From the NCBI GenBank assembly GCA_963920765.1, contig OY987244.1, positions 28,004,358 through 28,068,357 of the forward strand: a DNA stretch of 64,000 nucleotides. The letters are read 5' to 3'. This stretch comes from Ulota crispa. Taxonomy: Eukaryota; Streptophyta; Bryopsida; Orthotrichales; Orthotrichaceae. Within the stretch, counting starts at the first letter, position 1. The number at the start of each line of letters is the position of its first letter. Positions 1 to 15,954 of the stretch are shown piece by piece. The position numbers were made by a program, and so were the translations under genes. The notes under the pieces were generated by a model, which worked only from the letters and a program-made list of their open reading frames with translations, was not told the origin of the DNA and made no database searches.

Positions 1-1939
1 GTTAAAAACCAATTTGATTTTTTGTTTTCTAGTGCTTGGATTAAAAAGCCAAATAAAAATGAGTGGGATGGGGTCTGAGGTGGGGCTTGTGGTGTGGTGA
101 GATGTCTTGGGTGGTGGGCCATGTGCTGGATCTAACAAAAACTATGGTGGATTTAGCAATTCCCTAAATTATTTGAATGGTAAAAGGGGGACAACAAACT
201 TTGTTGTATACCTCCGTACCATATAAGCTTACATCCTCCACATAATCTGTGATCACAGCTTTGCTGCTAGAATTTTTGGCTCTGGATCGCAGAGGAGAAG
301 GCTTTGCATCTTGCATCGACCGGAGCTACAAGTTTGACACCGTACTCGAAAGCAAATCGCTACCAGCGTAGAGCTTCTCTCGAACAGAGTCTCTGCAGCA
401 GTGAATCTGCTTGTTCTCGTTGGCATTGCCCTAACCCTAAAATCTGAGCTAGCGTGCCCCTGAGTCTTAAAAACTTCAAGTAAAATAGCAAATGCTGGAA
501 GCAAGATTTGACTTGGAATAGTCCCATGATACCACATGCACAACATATCCACTATTGTGGATTCCAGCCTGTTCTTCCAGATCCCCTTCCGACAAGCCTT
601 GTCAGCTGCTTTCAAAGGAGTTGGTTGGAGGCCTTCCTAGTAAATAGTAATTTGCCTCCTTCCATAAAAGTAGAAGGATTTTCTTTCCAGCTCACCAGTT
701 TCATCACCTCACCTCCGAAATCTTCGAGCATCCTAAAAACGATTCTTGTTCCATCCAATTGGGTGGGGTGACTGACTGACGGCTTGGCATACTGCACATA
801 GGTCGATGTGGAGCCATGGTGGAAAAACTTCTATTTTTTCACCCTCCAAAAAAGAGTTCAGATATTTACCATCGGGAGGGATCACAATATTAAAGGACGT
901 TACATACAAAAATTCAAATTGGTCTTTACGCTTTTTTTTTTTTTTTTTTATAAAACATAATGCGCCATTTCTAATTATTAGGCTAATCAAGAATCACAAA
1001 TGTTGAAGCAAAACCACTTGAAATTGATAAATCTACAATGAAGAATATAAACACAAAGTCCATTGAAGCAACACCAAGATCTTTTTAATTTAAATCAAGG
1101 GTTGTAAGAACAGATTAAAGAAATCATGACTTTCCAAACTTAATCTCTCAAAAATCCTTGAGAAAGTACTTTCAACGTTTTCTGATAAGTTAAATATTTC
1201 ATAGCTAGAAAATCATTATAAGTTGGAAGAATGTGAGAAATTGATAATGTGCATGATAAAAAAACACAATGAGGTGAGTTTTTTTGTCTAAGCATATATG
1301 CAATAGAATTGCTTCAAGTATAAGTTTCAAGCATTGCATTTACTAAATTCTCCTTGATTCCTACGAATTCAATAATATCATAGCCAAAACCTATAAAATG
1401 TGTAAAAAAATTTAAAATATCTCATCTTTGCTACAAACTCAAAGCTTCTTTTAGTTAATATTTTTTTTGGCTTTCAATTTCAATTCAAATAAATATAAGC
1501 AAAATCCACTTGGATATATAATATATTATAAGATTTTAACAAATTTCAAAAGAAACATGTAAAAATGTTCTTTACTAATTGAAATTTCCACATTCATGAA
1601 GATAAGTATACTCTAAACAAGAAAAAGTACTCTATTTATTGACAATCCACCTTGTACCATGATTGAAATGTTAATATTCCACCAAAAATCTATCTATATA
1701 ATAGAACAAGATGTCCATATGTATGTGTTAGTTGGGGCTCCATGATAAATGTCTGTATGTATGGGTTGCATGATAAAAAGGGGGTCCATATCCATGATAA
1801 AAAGCAGGTTTCATATTAATAGAGGGGTTGCATGCACCATGCGGGGCAAGCATGGAGCCTAGGGGGGTGATAAAAATAATCATAAAAAGTTCTCGGATTG
1901 ATATCTCACCCGTCAGACATTAAAAAAACAAATAAATGA
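1..1939. other. AT-rich intergenic region, no convincing gene
   Basis: Mostly AT-rich unique-looking sequence. From about 245 to 830 the base composition is more balanced, with a telomere-like motif (CCTAACCCTAAA near 430) on the side that would lie upstream of a minus-strand gene. Around 781-845 the sequence resembles the left end of the element at 41102 (GGCT..., ACTGCACATA, GATGTGG, then GGTGGAAAAACT), so it is probably a fragment of that repeat family. Around 1690-1860 short phrases such as CATGATAAAAAG recur. Nothing else is recognised. Confidence 0.6.
253..426 (-). CDS. Possible small ORF or gene remnant, 57 aa
   Basis: A minus-strand reading frame starts at an ATG immediately after a TTAGGGTTAGGG-type telo-box and runs 57 codons to a TGA. 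It starts MPTRTSRFTAAETLFERSS and has several cysteines in RVRCQTCSSGRC. The Arg/Ser/Thr-rich, acid-poor start could be an organelle-targeting leader, which would make this the first exon of a decayed or longer gene, but no domain is visible. The frame is also open further upstream to 615. I do not recognise the protein, and it may be chance. The better base composition and the telo-box are the only reasons to list it. Confidence 0.15.
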   Translation of the reverse strand: MPTRTSRFTAAETLFERSSTLVAICFRVRCQTCSSGRCKMQSLLLCDPEPKILAAKL

Positions 1940-2350
1940 GGGAATTGATGTGTGCACACCAGGGTTGATATTTGCACACTCCCTTCTGAGGTAAATTGTA
2001 GATTTCTACCATCAAAAATCCGAATTTGAGAATTTTAAATTTAAATCTAAAGTTAGAGACCATAGTTTACTTTAGAACCATAAAAAAGTTTGCAATTGAA
2101 CAACACCCAATGAAAAAGCTTATCTTTTTTTACAAACAAAAGTAAAAGTAACATTTTTCTCCTAGCTAAACTTTTTCACTAAGTGTTGTTTAATTGCAAC
2201 TTTTTTTTATAGTTCTAGAGTAAACTATGGTCTCTAACTCCAAATCTGAATTCAAAATTTTCATATTCAGCTTTTTGATGGTAGAAATCTACAATTTACC
2301 TCTTGGAGGTGTGCAAATATCAACCCCCCGGTGTGCACATATCAATTCCC
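1940..2350. mobile_element. Palindromic MITE, family F copy 1 (~411 bp)
   Basis: It begins GGGAATTGATGTGTGCACA and ends with the reverse complement (TGTGCACATATCAATTCCC). The two halves pair along nearly the whole length: GATTTCTACCATCAAAAA on the left matches TTTGATGGTAGAAATC on the right, and GTGTTGTTTAATTGCAAC on the right mirrors the centre of the left half. Related copies lie at 24979-25386, 40213-40622 and 56500-56911. It has no coding capacity. It is the most diverged of the four, and no clear target duplication is visible. Confidence 0.8.
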
Positions 2351-3599
2351 TTAAAAAATTGATTAGCCTCACATGCCACAAAAACCATTCAAATAAACAA
2401 CAAAAAAATTAAAATAAGCGTCAACATGACAAGATTAAGCAAACAAGAAACAATTAAAATAAACAAAATGATAAGCATGATTAAAATAAACAATTAAAAT
2501 AAGTAACAAAAGCATCATGATTAAAGCCTTCACCCTTAACTTATGTGTTTGAAGTGGGCCCGAAGGGTGCACGGGTCCATTAGTGTAATACATTATCATA
2601 GGCTTGAAATGAGAATTTTTCCTTTGAAACTCATCTGCAAAATATCTCATAATGGCCTTGAAATTCTTCAAACAAAATGGAATTTAATATTTTGTCAAGA
2701 TGTTAAAGTTATATTGCAAAGCGCTTTTGCTACTAGATTGTCAATTTTGAATAGGCTCAACGAACCAAACTTTGGATGACAATGATTGACAATGATTGAT
2801 GAACTAAGATGACATTAATTGAATTGAAGCTTTAATGGTGTTGTATGCTTTCAATAAATGACATCTAAAGCGTTAAACTTACTTGCTAACTATCCAATAC
2901 TTTGTTAGCTTACTATGTTTTGATTACCAATTGAAGATTAGAAAAATAGAAAATTACTTCACATTTATCTTTAGAACCCCATAGAGGATGTTCAAATCCT
3001 CAACATCAATTTCAGCTGTCATTTCAATGTGCTAGATTTACAATGAAGTTTATGGAAATAAAATATTGTGGTTGTTTGAAAACATATAATTAAATTTGAT
3101 TTCACAAGAGAGTACAAATTTTTTATGCCTTTTCAAAATTGACTTGGCCAAAACTGACATTTAGCTTTAAATTGAACCAAAAATGTTCAACAACCAAAGA
3201 ATGTAATATCTTTGAATAACACAAAACTGATTATATTGTTTTAGAAAAGTGAAATGTACATGCACTCGTCAAACTAAGAATTAGCTCATGGATGTGAATT
3301 TATTGCCATGGTTACATGATTGATAATTGAAATAATGTACATTATCTTTACAAATTGTAGGTAAAACATAATTGTGAACAAAAATAACTTGCTTTATAGT
3401 AGCTTGAAATCTTCAGCTTTCAGTTGTAATATGGAGGGTTCAATTCAATAGCCATCGGTTGGTTACACAAAGTGCTTGGAGAAATGCCAATTGTGTGTAC
3501 TGTAGTGCGGTTTTTTCGAAGAGATTCGTTTTTAGAAGAATAATTTGTACTGCTACTTCTGAAAATATTAAAATTCAACCCTTTTTTTTAATACTTTCT
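2351..3599. other. AT-rich intergenic sequence
   Basis: No convincing gene, RNA or transposon end was found. Short runs such as TGACAATGATTGA around 2778-2800 are simple local repeats. Small open frames here have no domain or codon bias. Confidence 0.6.
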
Positions 3600-4241
3600 T
3601 TAACCCCTAAATGCCTGCAGCACCAAATTTTGGTGTTGCCAATATTTTGAAGTTCAATAAACCTAAGTTAGTTGCTATTTTTAGTAGTATGTACTTTTGA
3701 ATCATCATTTTTGAAGTTTAGTTCTAGCATCAAAAACCTGATTTTGAAAATGACTGATCATGATTTTTCTATTCAAGATTTTGTGCAAGGGTCTTCATTT
3801 TTTGTAGTGTTGAGAGCTCTTGGAAATGAGCCTCAAATACACTAGATCTTGGAGAAAACTCAACACTAGAAATTCATTTTAAAAATTTGTAAATGAAAAT
3901 TTGAAAAACCATAAAGTGATTTGAATTATATATGTTATGCCCTTTCACCTTACATTTTTTGGTGACCAATGTTTTAGATTCAACATTTGAAAAGAGGATT
4001 GAAAGACTTCAAGTTGTTTTTGCAATTTTAACACCCTCATGATCAAACATTATAATCTTTCAATCTGTAAGTGACATTGTTGTGTTTTCTTTTCCTATGT
4101 GATCTCTAACATATCTAGTTTAAATTTGTATGGTTACAATCTTAAACAAATTGATACAACCTATTAAGATGTTGACTTTTTTTTTCAATATAGAGAAAAT
4201 TTCTAGGAGCTCAAAATAGGCCTTAGGCATTTAGGGGTTAA
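3600..4241. mobile_element. TTAA-flanked CCCC element, ATGCC subfamily (634 bp plus TTAA on each side)
   Basis: The element 3604-4237 starts CCCCTAAATGCC and ends GGCATTTAGGGG. TTAA occurs on both sides (3600-3603 and 4238-4241). Its interior matches, in reverse orientation, the elements at 39021-39666 and 50833-51477: shared phrases include GATTTTGAAAATGA, GAGATGAGCCTCAA-like and TATGTGATCTCTAACAT. It also matches the partial copy at about 49630-50170. There is no open frame of note, so it is non-autonomous. The TTAA duplication and C-rich start resemble piggyBac-type elements; this is inference, since no transposase is present. Confidence 0.85.
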
Positions 4242-5003
4242 CACCATTTGATTATTTTCAGAATGTCAATTCCAATACTAGTTTCAAATTTCTTTTTGAC
4301 AATGGAAGGTAAAAAATGAGACCTTGAGCTGTACCTTATTAAATATTTATAAATGTCAAATACACGCAAAAAGGAAATTAAAGTAACAACTCGCACCTTC
4401 TTTTTATAGTTATAAGTTCCTTCAATTTTTGCTTGTTCTAGATGTTGGGGTAGTCCACATTGTGTTCCATGTGATAAATCCCATTAAAAATTTAGAATTT
4501 GATTGGTCAAAAGTTAGAAATTAAGACCTGGCAATTTAAATTGTCCCAAGTTCTATGTTTTGGTTCACTTAATGTCTAAAGGATTGAGCTATTTTGAAGT
4601 TTTGACATCAAGAGGGTAAGATGTTCCTTAAGAGTTGGGTACAACCAAAATGAAGACCTAATTTCAAAGCAAATTATCATCAAACTTTTACTTGAAAAAG
4701 TCAAGTTTTTAAATATTATTTAGTATTATTTTTGTCCTTAATCATCCAACTTTGTTGGGATCTTGCATTGCAAACTTGGAACCTAACACATAGGGTGAAA
4801 TGGCCACTAGAGCATCTTCAATAGAATGTTGGAGAAGGCACTCAATCCTAAGAATTGTTGCATGCAAGCTTTGGCGGTTGGAATTGTTAGTTACAATGCG
4901 GGCACGCTAAGGTAGATAGTTTGAATTGCAGCCCTTTCACATAAAGCATCTCATAGGTAGTTGAGGAATGGATATGAAGTGGTTCTTAAATAGACCTCTT
5001 TGA
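4242..5003. other. AT-rich intergenic sequence
   Basis: No gene or clear repeat boundary was found. It lies between two TTAA-flanked elements and may include their degraded relatives. Confidence 0.5.
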
Positions 5004-5634
5004 CCCTCTAAGGTTTGGTCGAGCACTTTTTGGTCAATTTAGACACAGTGTCATTGATAGCCAAAGATTGATAATGAATTTGGTTATGGATGAAATGGGA
5101 CGGGTGTGGGGAATTTGGAAATGAATGTAACGAGACAAATTCCCCATGCATAAAGATCCATGTTGGCATGTGGTGTAGGGGTTGAAAAAATTGCATGCAT
5201 ACAAGCTGAAAATATGCGAACTATTGGAGAAATAGAGTCCTAAATGCAAAAGAGAATGACATTTATACTAACACACAAATTAGGGATATGCTAGGTTGGA
5301 GTTCCATATGGTTCTTGATGGTAAAAAATGAGAAACTTTGCACTATAAGAACAAAAAAGAATTCCTCAACAAGAAATACGGTGGCAAAGGTAGCTTGTTG
5401 TATGCATGCTCACTTCACCATATACGGACTGAGAGATATATTATAATTTGCAACAAAAGAACCCTCAATTGCCCCCAAATTTATGGTGATGGTCCAAGCA
5501 TCAAAATTTCATTCCAATGGTACGGTCAGATCTTCATCATGAATCACAATTAGGTATTTCTCATCTATATTGAGTTTAGAACATGAAAATCTCTTTCCTG
5601 TCCCCCAAATCAACCACAGACCTTAAAGGGTTAA
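5000..5634. mobile_element. Possible degenerate TTAA-type element
   Basis: The left end reads TTGA then CCCTCTAAGGTTTGG. The right end reads CTTAAAGGG then TTAA. The ends are imperfect inverted repeats of the CCCTYTAAGG type, and the right flank TTAA is shared with the next element at 5635. The interior has no second copy in the window that I could see. Boundaries are tentative. Confidence 0.4.
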
Positions 5635-6549
5635 CCCCTAAAGAATTGAGCCTTTTTTTTTGCAAAAGTCATTGAAAACCGCCACTTCTAGGGCAATGAA
5701 TAGAGAGGTAGAAAATTTGTTATTGTTTTGAAGATCCAACCATGAGATCCTACTCTAGACTATGGGAGGTACCTGCCAGAAAAAAATCAACTTGTCCTAG
5801 AAGTAGAGGAGTGAGATATTGACATCTAAAGTGCAAAACAAAAGTGTTTTTATGTGTTGCCCAAAAAATTTAAAAGCCTTTGACCTCTCATATATAAAAC
5901 AATTGCTCTACGCAAAGTTGAGGTTTATTTTTTACATGTAGAAGACCAAGTTAGGTAATTGTGGGAGAATTTTCAAATGAATTGGAGGTATGAATCATAC
6001 TTTGTAAAATCTTGCAGTGCCGTAAGGTCATGAAATTTGCATATACACTAAGCAAAATTGGAGAGTTTTTATAAAATTCAAAAATTTGAATTACTTTGAT
6101 CCAAATGGTAAAAACTAAGGAATCTTAGTCTTTTTTGGAAAATAAAAGTAAAAAAAAAAATACACAAAGAGCTCAAAAAAGTAAAGCACCTAACTTTACA
6201 AGGGGCAAAAAGAATGGAGGTTTGAGAGTCACATACCTATCTGCAAACTAAAACTTTTCACTTATCAATCAGAATTGAATGATTCAAAGCTTCCCACACA
6301 CACACACACAAATATATATATATATATATATAAAGAACCCAATTTCACGCCCTCCTCATATTTTTAGAAATTCATGCATAACTTCTTCAATAAATGTTGG
6401 AATGAAGAAAAAAAAAATGCCCACATAGATCTTTGAACTTCCCACCTTCATGAAAGGTTTCAAATAATCACACAAAGTAGTTTAGCCATAGGTACATGCC
6501 CAAAATATCATTTGTCCCCTAAGGGGACATCAGTCTTTTTAGGGATTAA
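5631..6549. mobile_element. TTAA-flanked CCCC element, AAGGATC subfamily, inverted copy (911 bp)
   Basis: Element 5635-6545 starts CCCCTAAAGAATTGAG and ends TTTTTAGGGA, with TTAA on both sides. It is the reverse complement of the element at 23462-24405. For example, ACCAAGTTAGGTAATTGTGG here corresponds to CTCCCACACTTACCTAACTTGG there, and the GTCATGAAATTTGCATATACAC phrase recurs inverted. A microsatellite (CA)n(TA)n sits inside at 6296-6331. Non-coding. Confidence 0.85.
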
Positions 6550-7079
6550 GTCATAAAAGAAAAGGGGTTTTCTATTGCAAGAGCCAATCATGCTCCTCAG
6601 TTTCACCTCATCTCTTTATAAGTTGCAAGGGACCAGTTTATGAGAGACTTAGAGTCACAAATAGGTGCTTACTACATAAAACTTTGAAAATTCATCAAAA
6701 ATTCAATAATGCTTCAAAAAATATGAAAAAAGTTGTGTTACATTTTACAATTATTCCTCTTTGTCTTAAAATTAGACCAAATAGTTCCCTATCTTGGAAA
6801 GCCCGTGAAAAGGCAAATCAGCTCTTAAAGTGATGCTTTATGAACTACCTACCTTAATTTTTTTTTGCAATTCCACACGCTTCAATTTTCTTCTCTTTCA
6901 TGGGATATTTTGCATCTTCTTAGAGCCCCACATGTTACACATAAAATATTAGCCAACACCATAGGTAAACAGAAAAAGGATATTCAAGATTCACAAAAGA
7001 GAATAAATTTTCATTGTAGTGAGGAGAAGCATCTTGCTACAACAAAATGAAATCAGCTTTTTTGCTCATTTTACCGTAC
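6550..7079. other. AT-rich intergenic sequence
   Basis: The sequence between two TTAA-flanked elements. A 61-codon open frame at 6865-7050 shows no domain or bias. Nothing else is recognised. Confidence 0.55.
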
Positions 7080-7701
7080 TTAACTGTTAAAGGACCGCCG
7101 GGTGGCTGTGGACTGCCTACGCTATAGCTTCAACAATATTTATGTTGTAGCTTCAACATCAACAATATTTACATTGTAGCTTCAACATCAACAAAAATTT
7201 TCTACTGTAGCTTCAACATCAACAATATTTATATTGTAGCTTCAACAGTATTTATACTATAGTTTCAACAATGTTTTGATTGATGGGCATCAATAGTATC
7301 TATATATATAACAAAATATGATTTACCCATTTGGTGATCCTTTTACCACGATCCTTTCACTTATTACTACTTGGTAATTGTCTCATTGGAGAGTAAAAGG
7401 CACCCAAAGAGGGGGTGAAACGTCACAAATGGACTAAGGGAGAGGAAAAAGCATATGGATGGTGAAAAGTCATTGGAATTGTGAAAGGTCATTGGAATAA
7501 ATTGCCAAAAGTTATTGGGATTTTTTGAATTTGATATTTTAAAGTATTATAAATTTGAGGCTCTCTATGCTTCTAGGTTTCTCAAATTTTGAAATTAATG
7601 AAGGAGGAGGAAGAAGGAAAGATAGGGAAAAGACATAGGTTGTTTGCACATTCTTTTTTTAAAATTGCATTCATGCACTCTGTCGGAACGACGGGTCTCA
7701 T

Positions 7702-7707
<6 letters not shown>

Positions 7708-7778
<71 letters not shown>
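7708..7778. repeat. (TA)n microsatellite, about 70 bp
   Basis: An uninterrupted alternating TA tract after a TTAT lead-in. It lies inside the composite element at 7084-8904. It gives Tyr-Ile open frames on both strands that are artefacts. Confidence 0.97.
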
Positions 7779-7779
<1 letters not shown>

Positions 7780-7799
7780 CATAATTTAGTTTTCCCTTT

Positions 7800-8560
7800 T
7801 GGCGATGCTTTTACTGCAATCATTTCACCTCGTGAATAAATAAGCCTTCGTGGGTAAAACTTGCGTATGTGAAAATTTGTATAGGTAAACAAGGTAAATA
7901 AGCTTGCATAGGTAAAAAATTGTGTATGTGAAAATTTGTATAGGTAAAATCTTACGTGAGAACAAAATGTATAAGTAAAAAACTGTATGTGAAATGAATG
8001 TGTAGATAAATAAGACTTACTACTATGGCAATCCTTTTACTGCGATCATTTTACCACGTGGATAAATAAGCGTACGTGGCTAAAAACTTGCATATGTAAA
8101 AACTTGCGTGAGAAAAAAAAGTATGGGTAAAATTTGTATGTGAAAAAAATGTGTGGATAAAACAAAATTGTGTGGGTAAAAAAAATTATACAAAAAAATT
8201 TGCGTGAATAAACACAATGTGGGTATTCATCTGTGTGAGTAAGACTTGCGTGAGAAAAATCTTTGTATAAGAACAGAATACAATTTACCAGTTTGGGATC
8301 CTCTAACCACAATATTTGTACCGTGTGGGTAAATATACTTGCTTGGATAAGAAATTTGCATATGTAAAAATTTGCGTGGGAAAAAATGTATGGGTAAAAA
8401 AAATACAGGTAAAAAATTGTGTGAATAAACTATAAAAATAATAACAAAACTGGGTGGGTAAAAAACAAAAACATATAAAAATTATAAAAATAAATTACAT
8501 TTTCTTGCTTGAGAAAATAATGACGTTCCTTTTATTGCGTGGGTAAAAAACTCTATGGGT
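7800..8560. repeat. Degenerate short tandem-like array, GGGTAAA / CTTGCGTG / GTATGTGAAA phrases
   Basis: Phrases such as GTGGGTAAA, TTGCGTGAG, GTATGGGTAAAA and GTATGTGAAAA recur at irregular 15-40 bp spacing. The larger phrase 'ACCACG ATCATTTTACC.CGTG' recurs at about 7815, 8040 and 8305, suggesting an older unit of about 240 bp broken up by mutation. Non-coding. Confidence 0.7.
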
Positions 8561-9088
8561 ATAGAAATAAAATGCTTCATTGCAAGGGAATGTTTTATAA
8601 ACAAAAACAAATGTTTTACTGCATGGGCAAAGTAGTGCACAAATAATTGCTTATAATAGTTTCAGAAATCAATAGTGCATGCCAACTTCATGAAAATTGC
8701 AATAATGACAGCTTGGGACCCAATATTGTGATTTTGAATCTTATCACAATTTGAGTTACCAAAAAATATGAGTATATTTGATAAGATTGTTATTTGCCTA
8801 CGGTCACTTTGGAAAAAAAAACAAATGAAAAACATCTTTTTTCTGTTGTACAAATTGTTTTTTCAGGGCTAGAGGACGAAAACATCCTCATGGGTGTTTA
8901 GAGGTTAAACTGATGCAAGATGCACTTGAACCAATCAGACAAATTTCTAAATGTCAAATTTTTAGCAAGGTACCCACATTATTTTGTCTGCATTTGAAAA
9001 TGCTCTTAGCTAGTGTGCGGGGAAGATTTTGAGCTTCTTCAACAAAAATCCTACATTTCTCATTTTCAACCATTTTTTTTAATGCATG

Positions 9089-9350
9089 TAAGGTAGGAAC
9101 ACCCATAAGCATTAGTGTCCCCACAACTGTCACCTTTGAAAACTTGGAAAATATGTGGAAGTAAATAGATGTAATTACAAGGATGTACAACATGCAAACA
9201 TGAAACCTTAGTGTTGGTTATGGGTGTGATGGCAATTTGCTCTTTAATTTTTTTTGTGTTCCTAATAGGATCTTATTATTTGCTAGATGTTTATTAATAG
9301 CCATCATGTTCAAAACCCTTAAACTAACGCTTACGGGTGTTCCTACCTTA
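9089..9350. mobile_element. MITE family C, empty-site copy (262 bp)
   Basis: Terminal inverted repeats TAAGGTAGGAACACCC and GGGTGTTCCTACCTTA. A second copy at 50673-51640 contains a nested TTAA-flanked element. At the corresponding place this copy has a single TTAA (9243-9246, in GCTCTTTAATTTTT), so it shows the pre-insertion state. Confidence 0.85.
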
Positions 9351-9535
9351 CCAGATATTGTTTATATACTTACACTAAAATGAGAAATTTTTCAAAATTT
9401 TACACTGTTTTTGTTTGTTTTAGCAAGTTGATTTAGATTTTAGTAGGATTTTTTCACATAACATTTGGATGACTTTCTATTGTTTTTTGGCTCTCCCCGT
9501 AACTTACAATGCTCTTAGCTAAGGGTAGGTTTCCA

Positions 9536-11414
9536 TGGGGGCTGGACCGCTGGAGGGGTCCGGCTTGGACATCCAGCCTCCGATTTTGCAAAAATCAAAC
9601 TACATCCCTAGAGGGCCTGGACCGCAAATCGGAAGTTACTTTCTAAACTCTATGTAGAATGAAGATTTCAGAAATTTTTCTTCTTTCTGCCTGTCACCCT
9701 TGATTGGCCTCCGGTTCCGATCACCCATGGAAACTGGCCAACCGGACCCTCGAAAGAAGAACCCGCCGCGACGTGAATGAAGAACCAGCCACGCAGTAGA
9801 GGTGGCACGACCAGGGAGTCGAGTCCACGCGGGAAGGCAAACAAACAACCGGATGTCGAGCCAGTCACCAGTCACCGTCCAACGAGAAACCGGGATGTCC
9901 GACGAGAAACCGGGATGTCCGACGAGAAACCGGGAAATCCGACGAGAAACCGGGAAATCCGACGAGAAACCGAGACATCCGACGAGAAATCGGTTTATTC
10001 GACGCAAAACCGGGATATTCGACGCAAAACCGGGATATTTGACGAAAGATCGGGACGTCCGACGAGAAACCGGGGCGTCCGGCGCGCTTCCGTCGCACCG
10101 CGCGCCCGAAACACTCGTGCCGAATAGAAGGATATTAGAGATCAGGCGCGCTCCGTCGCCTGATCCAAGTCCGTTGCACTTTTGCTGCCCCTCTCTCAAG
10201 GCTCAAGTGGACTCTCTCAAATCTCAATCCATTTCCATCTTGTCCGATTTCTCTCCCGGACCTAGATCCTGGGCTGCTGCTGCAGTCCCCGAAACCAGCC
10301 AGGAAACCGGCAGCCTTCCTTCTGGAGCAGGCTACTCTACGGCGATGGTGGTGGTGGTGGGCGGGCAACAACAACAACAAACAAAGAACGTCGAAAAATC
10401 TTCCCCGCCCTCCCAACTCCCAAGGACAAAGACCAACAACAACATCAGCAAACGTAGCTTAGCTCGCTACAAGTCCACCAGTGTCTCCGCGTAGTGGAAC
10501 GAAGACATGTGGGCGGCACCTGACCACCGCAACATCAGGAGCTCGACCTGCACGCTCCATTCCATCCCATCCCCCACTGGTTTTCTACAGACATCAACGC
10601 GTGCTTGGAATCTCCGAATGCGACGGATTCAAACTGGTGTTTGAGCTGCTGCTGCGCCTCGTTGGCGTAGTAGTCGTCCCACCTTGGGATGCATGGAGCT
10701 GTGCAGTTCTTCTTCTAACTCGGCGTCGTCTTAGAATCGAAGCCAAGGTGGTAATTTTAGTGCTGGTTGCGTCTAGATTGTCTGCTGCTGATGCGCGTAT
10801 CAAAGCACGCTTGTCGGAGATGGTGCAGGTTTTTGATGTGGAGGGATTCTTCCGAGAGTGGACTGGTTACTAGTGACGCTCTTCACTGGTGACGGAACGA
10901 GGATTGGTTCCAGATTTACTTGCTTTTTAATGTTGTTGGTGAATTTAGGGGTGTGGATCCGCTTTTCGTGCCGGAGAGATCGGGTGTGGAGCACCAGGTT
11001 TGTCTCGCGCTCAGTTGTACAAGATCCGTCAGCTTTTCTCGCACAGGTTTGGCATTCCAAGCGTCGACTGGCGAGTACATGCTTGGGTTCGAGTATGCGA
11101 CGCAATCCGATGTTGTTCGGTTTGCCTTTGCGGAAAGCACCTCTTGGGTCCCGTGACTACTTGTGCTTATTACACTTGTGACGACCTCGACCGTCGAATT
11201 TCGGAAAGGGCAGGAGCGGCTTTGAATGGGAGCGTGTTGGATTGACCTGCTTCCGATTCAGGAGTTTTTTTTCGGAATTTTATGTTTAGTATGCCGGGAA
11301 TCCCTGAATTCATCAATGAGCGCCAAAAACTGAAGGTGGGAATTAGCGAACTGGCTGACCAGAGCAACAGGCGAGGGGTACAGTTTAGGCAAGGCATGAT
11401 TTTGGGAGCTTAAG
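9536..11414 (+). promoter_or_regulatory. GC-rich upstream region of the CDPK gene (promoter and probable 5' UTR)
   Basis: Composition shifts sharply from AT-rich to balanced or GC-rich at about 9540 and stays so to the CDPK start at 11415. The region holds the 20-bp minisatellite (9881-10080), CT-rich stretches (ACTCTCTCAAATCTC near 10210), (GGT)n and (CAA)n tracts near 10343-10381, and several overlapping open frames on both strands with no family resemblance. I read it as promoter plus long leader. A spliced leader intron is possible but cannot be placed by eye. Confidence 0.5.
9881..10080. repeat. 20-bp minisatellite, ten units
   Basis: Ten consecutive 20-bp units based on GACGAGAAACCGGGATGTCC. 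The first four or five are near-identical and later ones have several substitutions (for example GACGCAAAACCGGGATATTC). Because 20 is not a multiple of three, all three frames stay open across the array, which explains the long Arg/Asp/Glu/Thr-rich reading frames here. It lies 1.3 kb upstream of the CDPK start codon. Confidence 0.97.

Positions 11415-15954
<4,540 letters not shown>

Larger units (their letters stand above)
7080..8908. mobile_element. TTAA-flanked composite element (1.82 kb) with internal satellite
   Basis: Element 7084-8904 lies between TTAA motifs at 7080 and 8905. Its left 220 bp and right 260 bp match the 382-bp element at 19518-19899 (ends near TTAAAGGACC and GTTTAGRGG; shared TAGCTTCAACA repeats, TGATGGGCA, CAATAGTGCATGCCAAC, and the run GTTATTTGCC). 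Between about 7296 and 8640 it carries roughly 1.3 kb absent from the short copy. That extra part contains a long (TA)n tract and a degenerate array of GGGTAAA/CTTGCGTG phrases. It is either a filler insertion or the long form from which the short one derived. Confidence 0.75.

Noticed and set aside
7589..7892. Open frames with Tyr-Ile runs
   Set aside because: They simply read the (TA)n microsatellite.
9881..10080. Possible CRISPR array
   Set aside because: The units are contiguous 20-bp repeats without spacers, in a plant nuclear context.
9802..10494. Long plus-strand open frame of 230 codons with RETGMSDEKPG-like repeats
   Set aside because: It is produced by the 20-bp minisatellite, which keeps all frames open; the remainder lacks any domain and overlaps other equally long frames on both strands.
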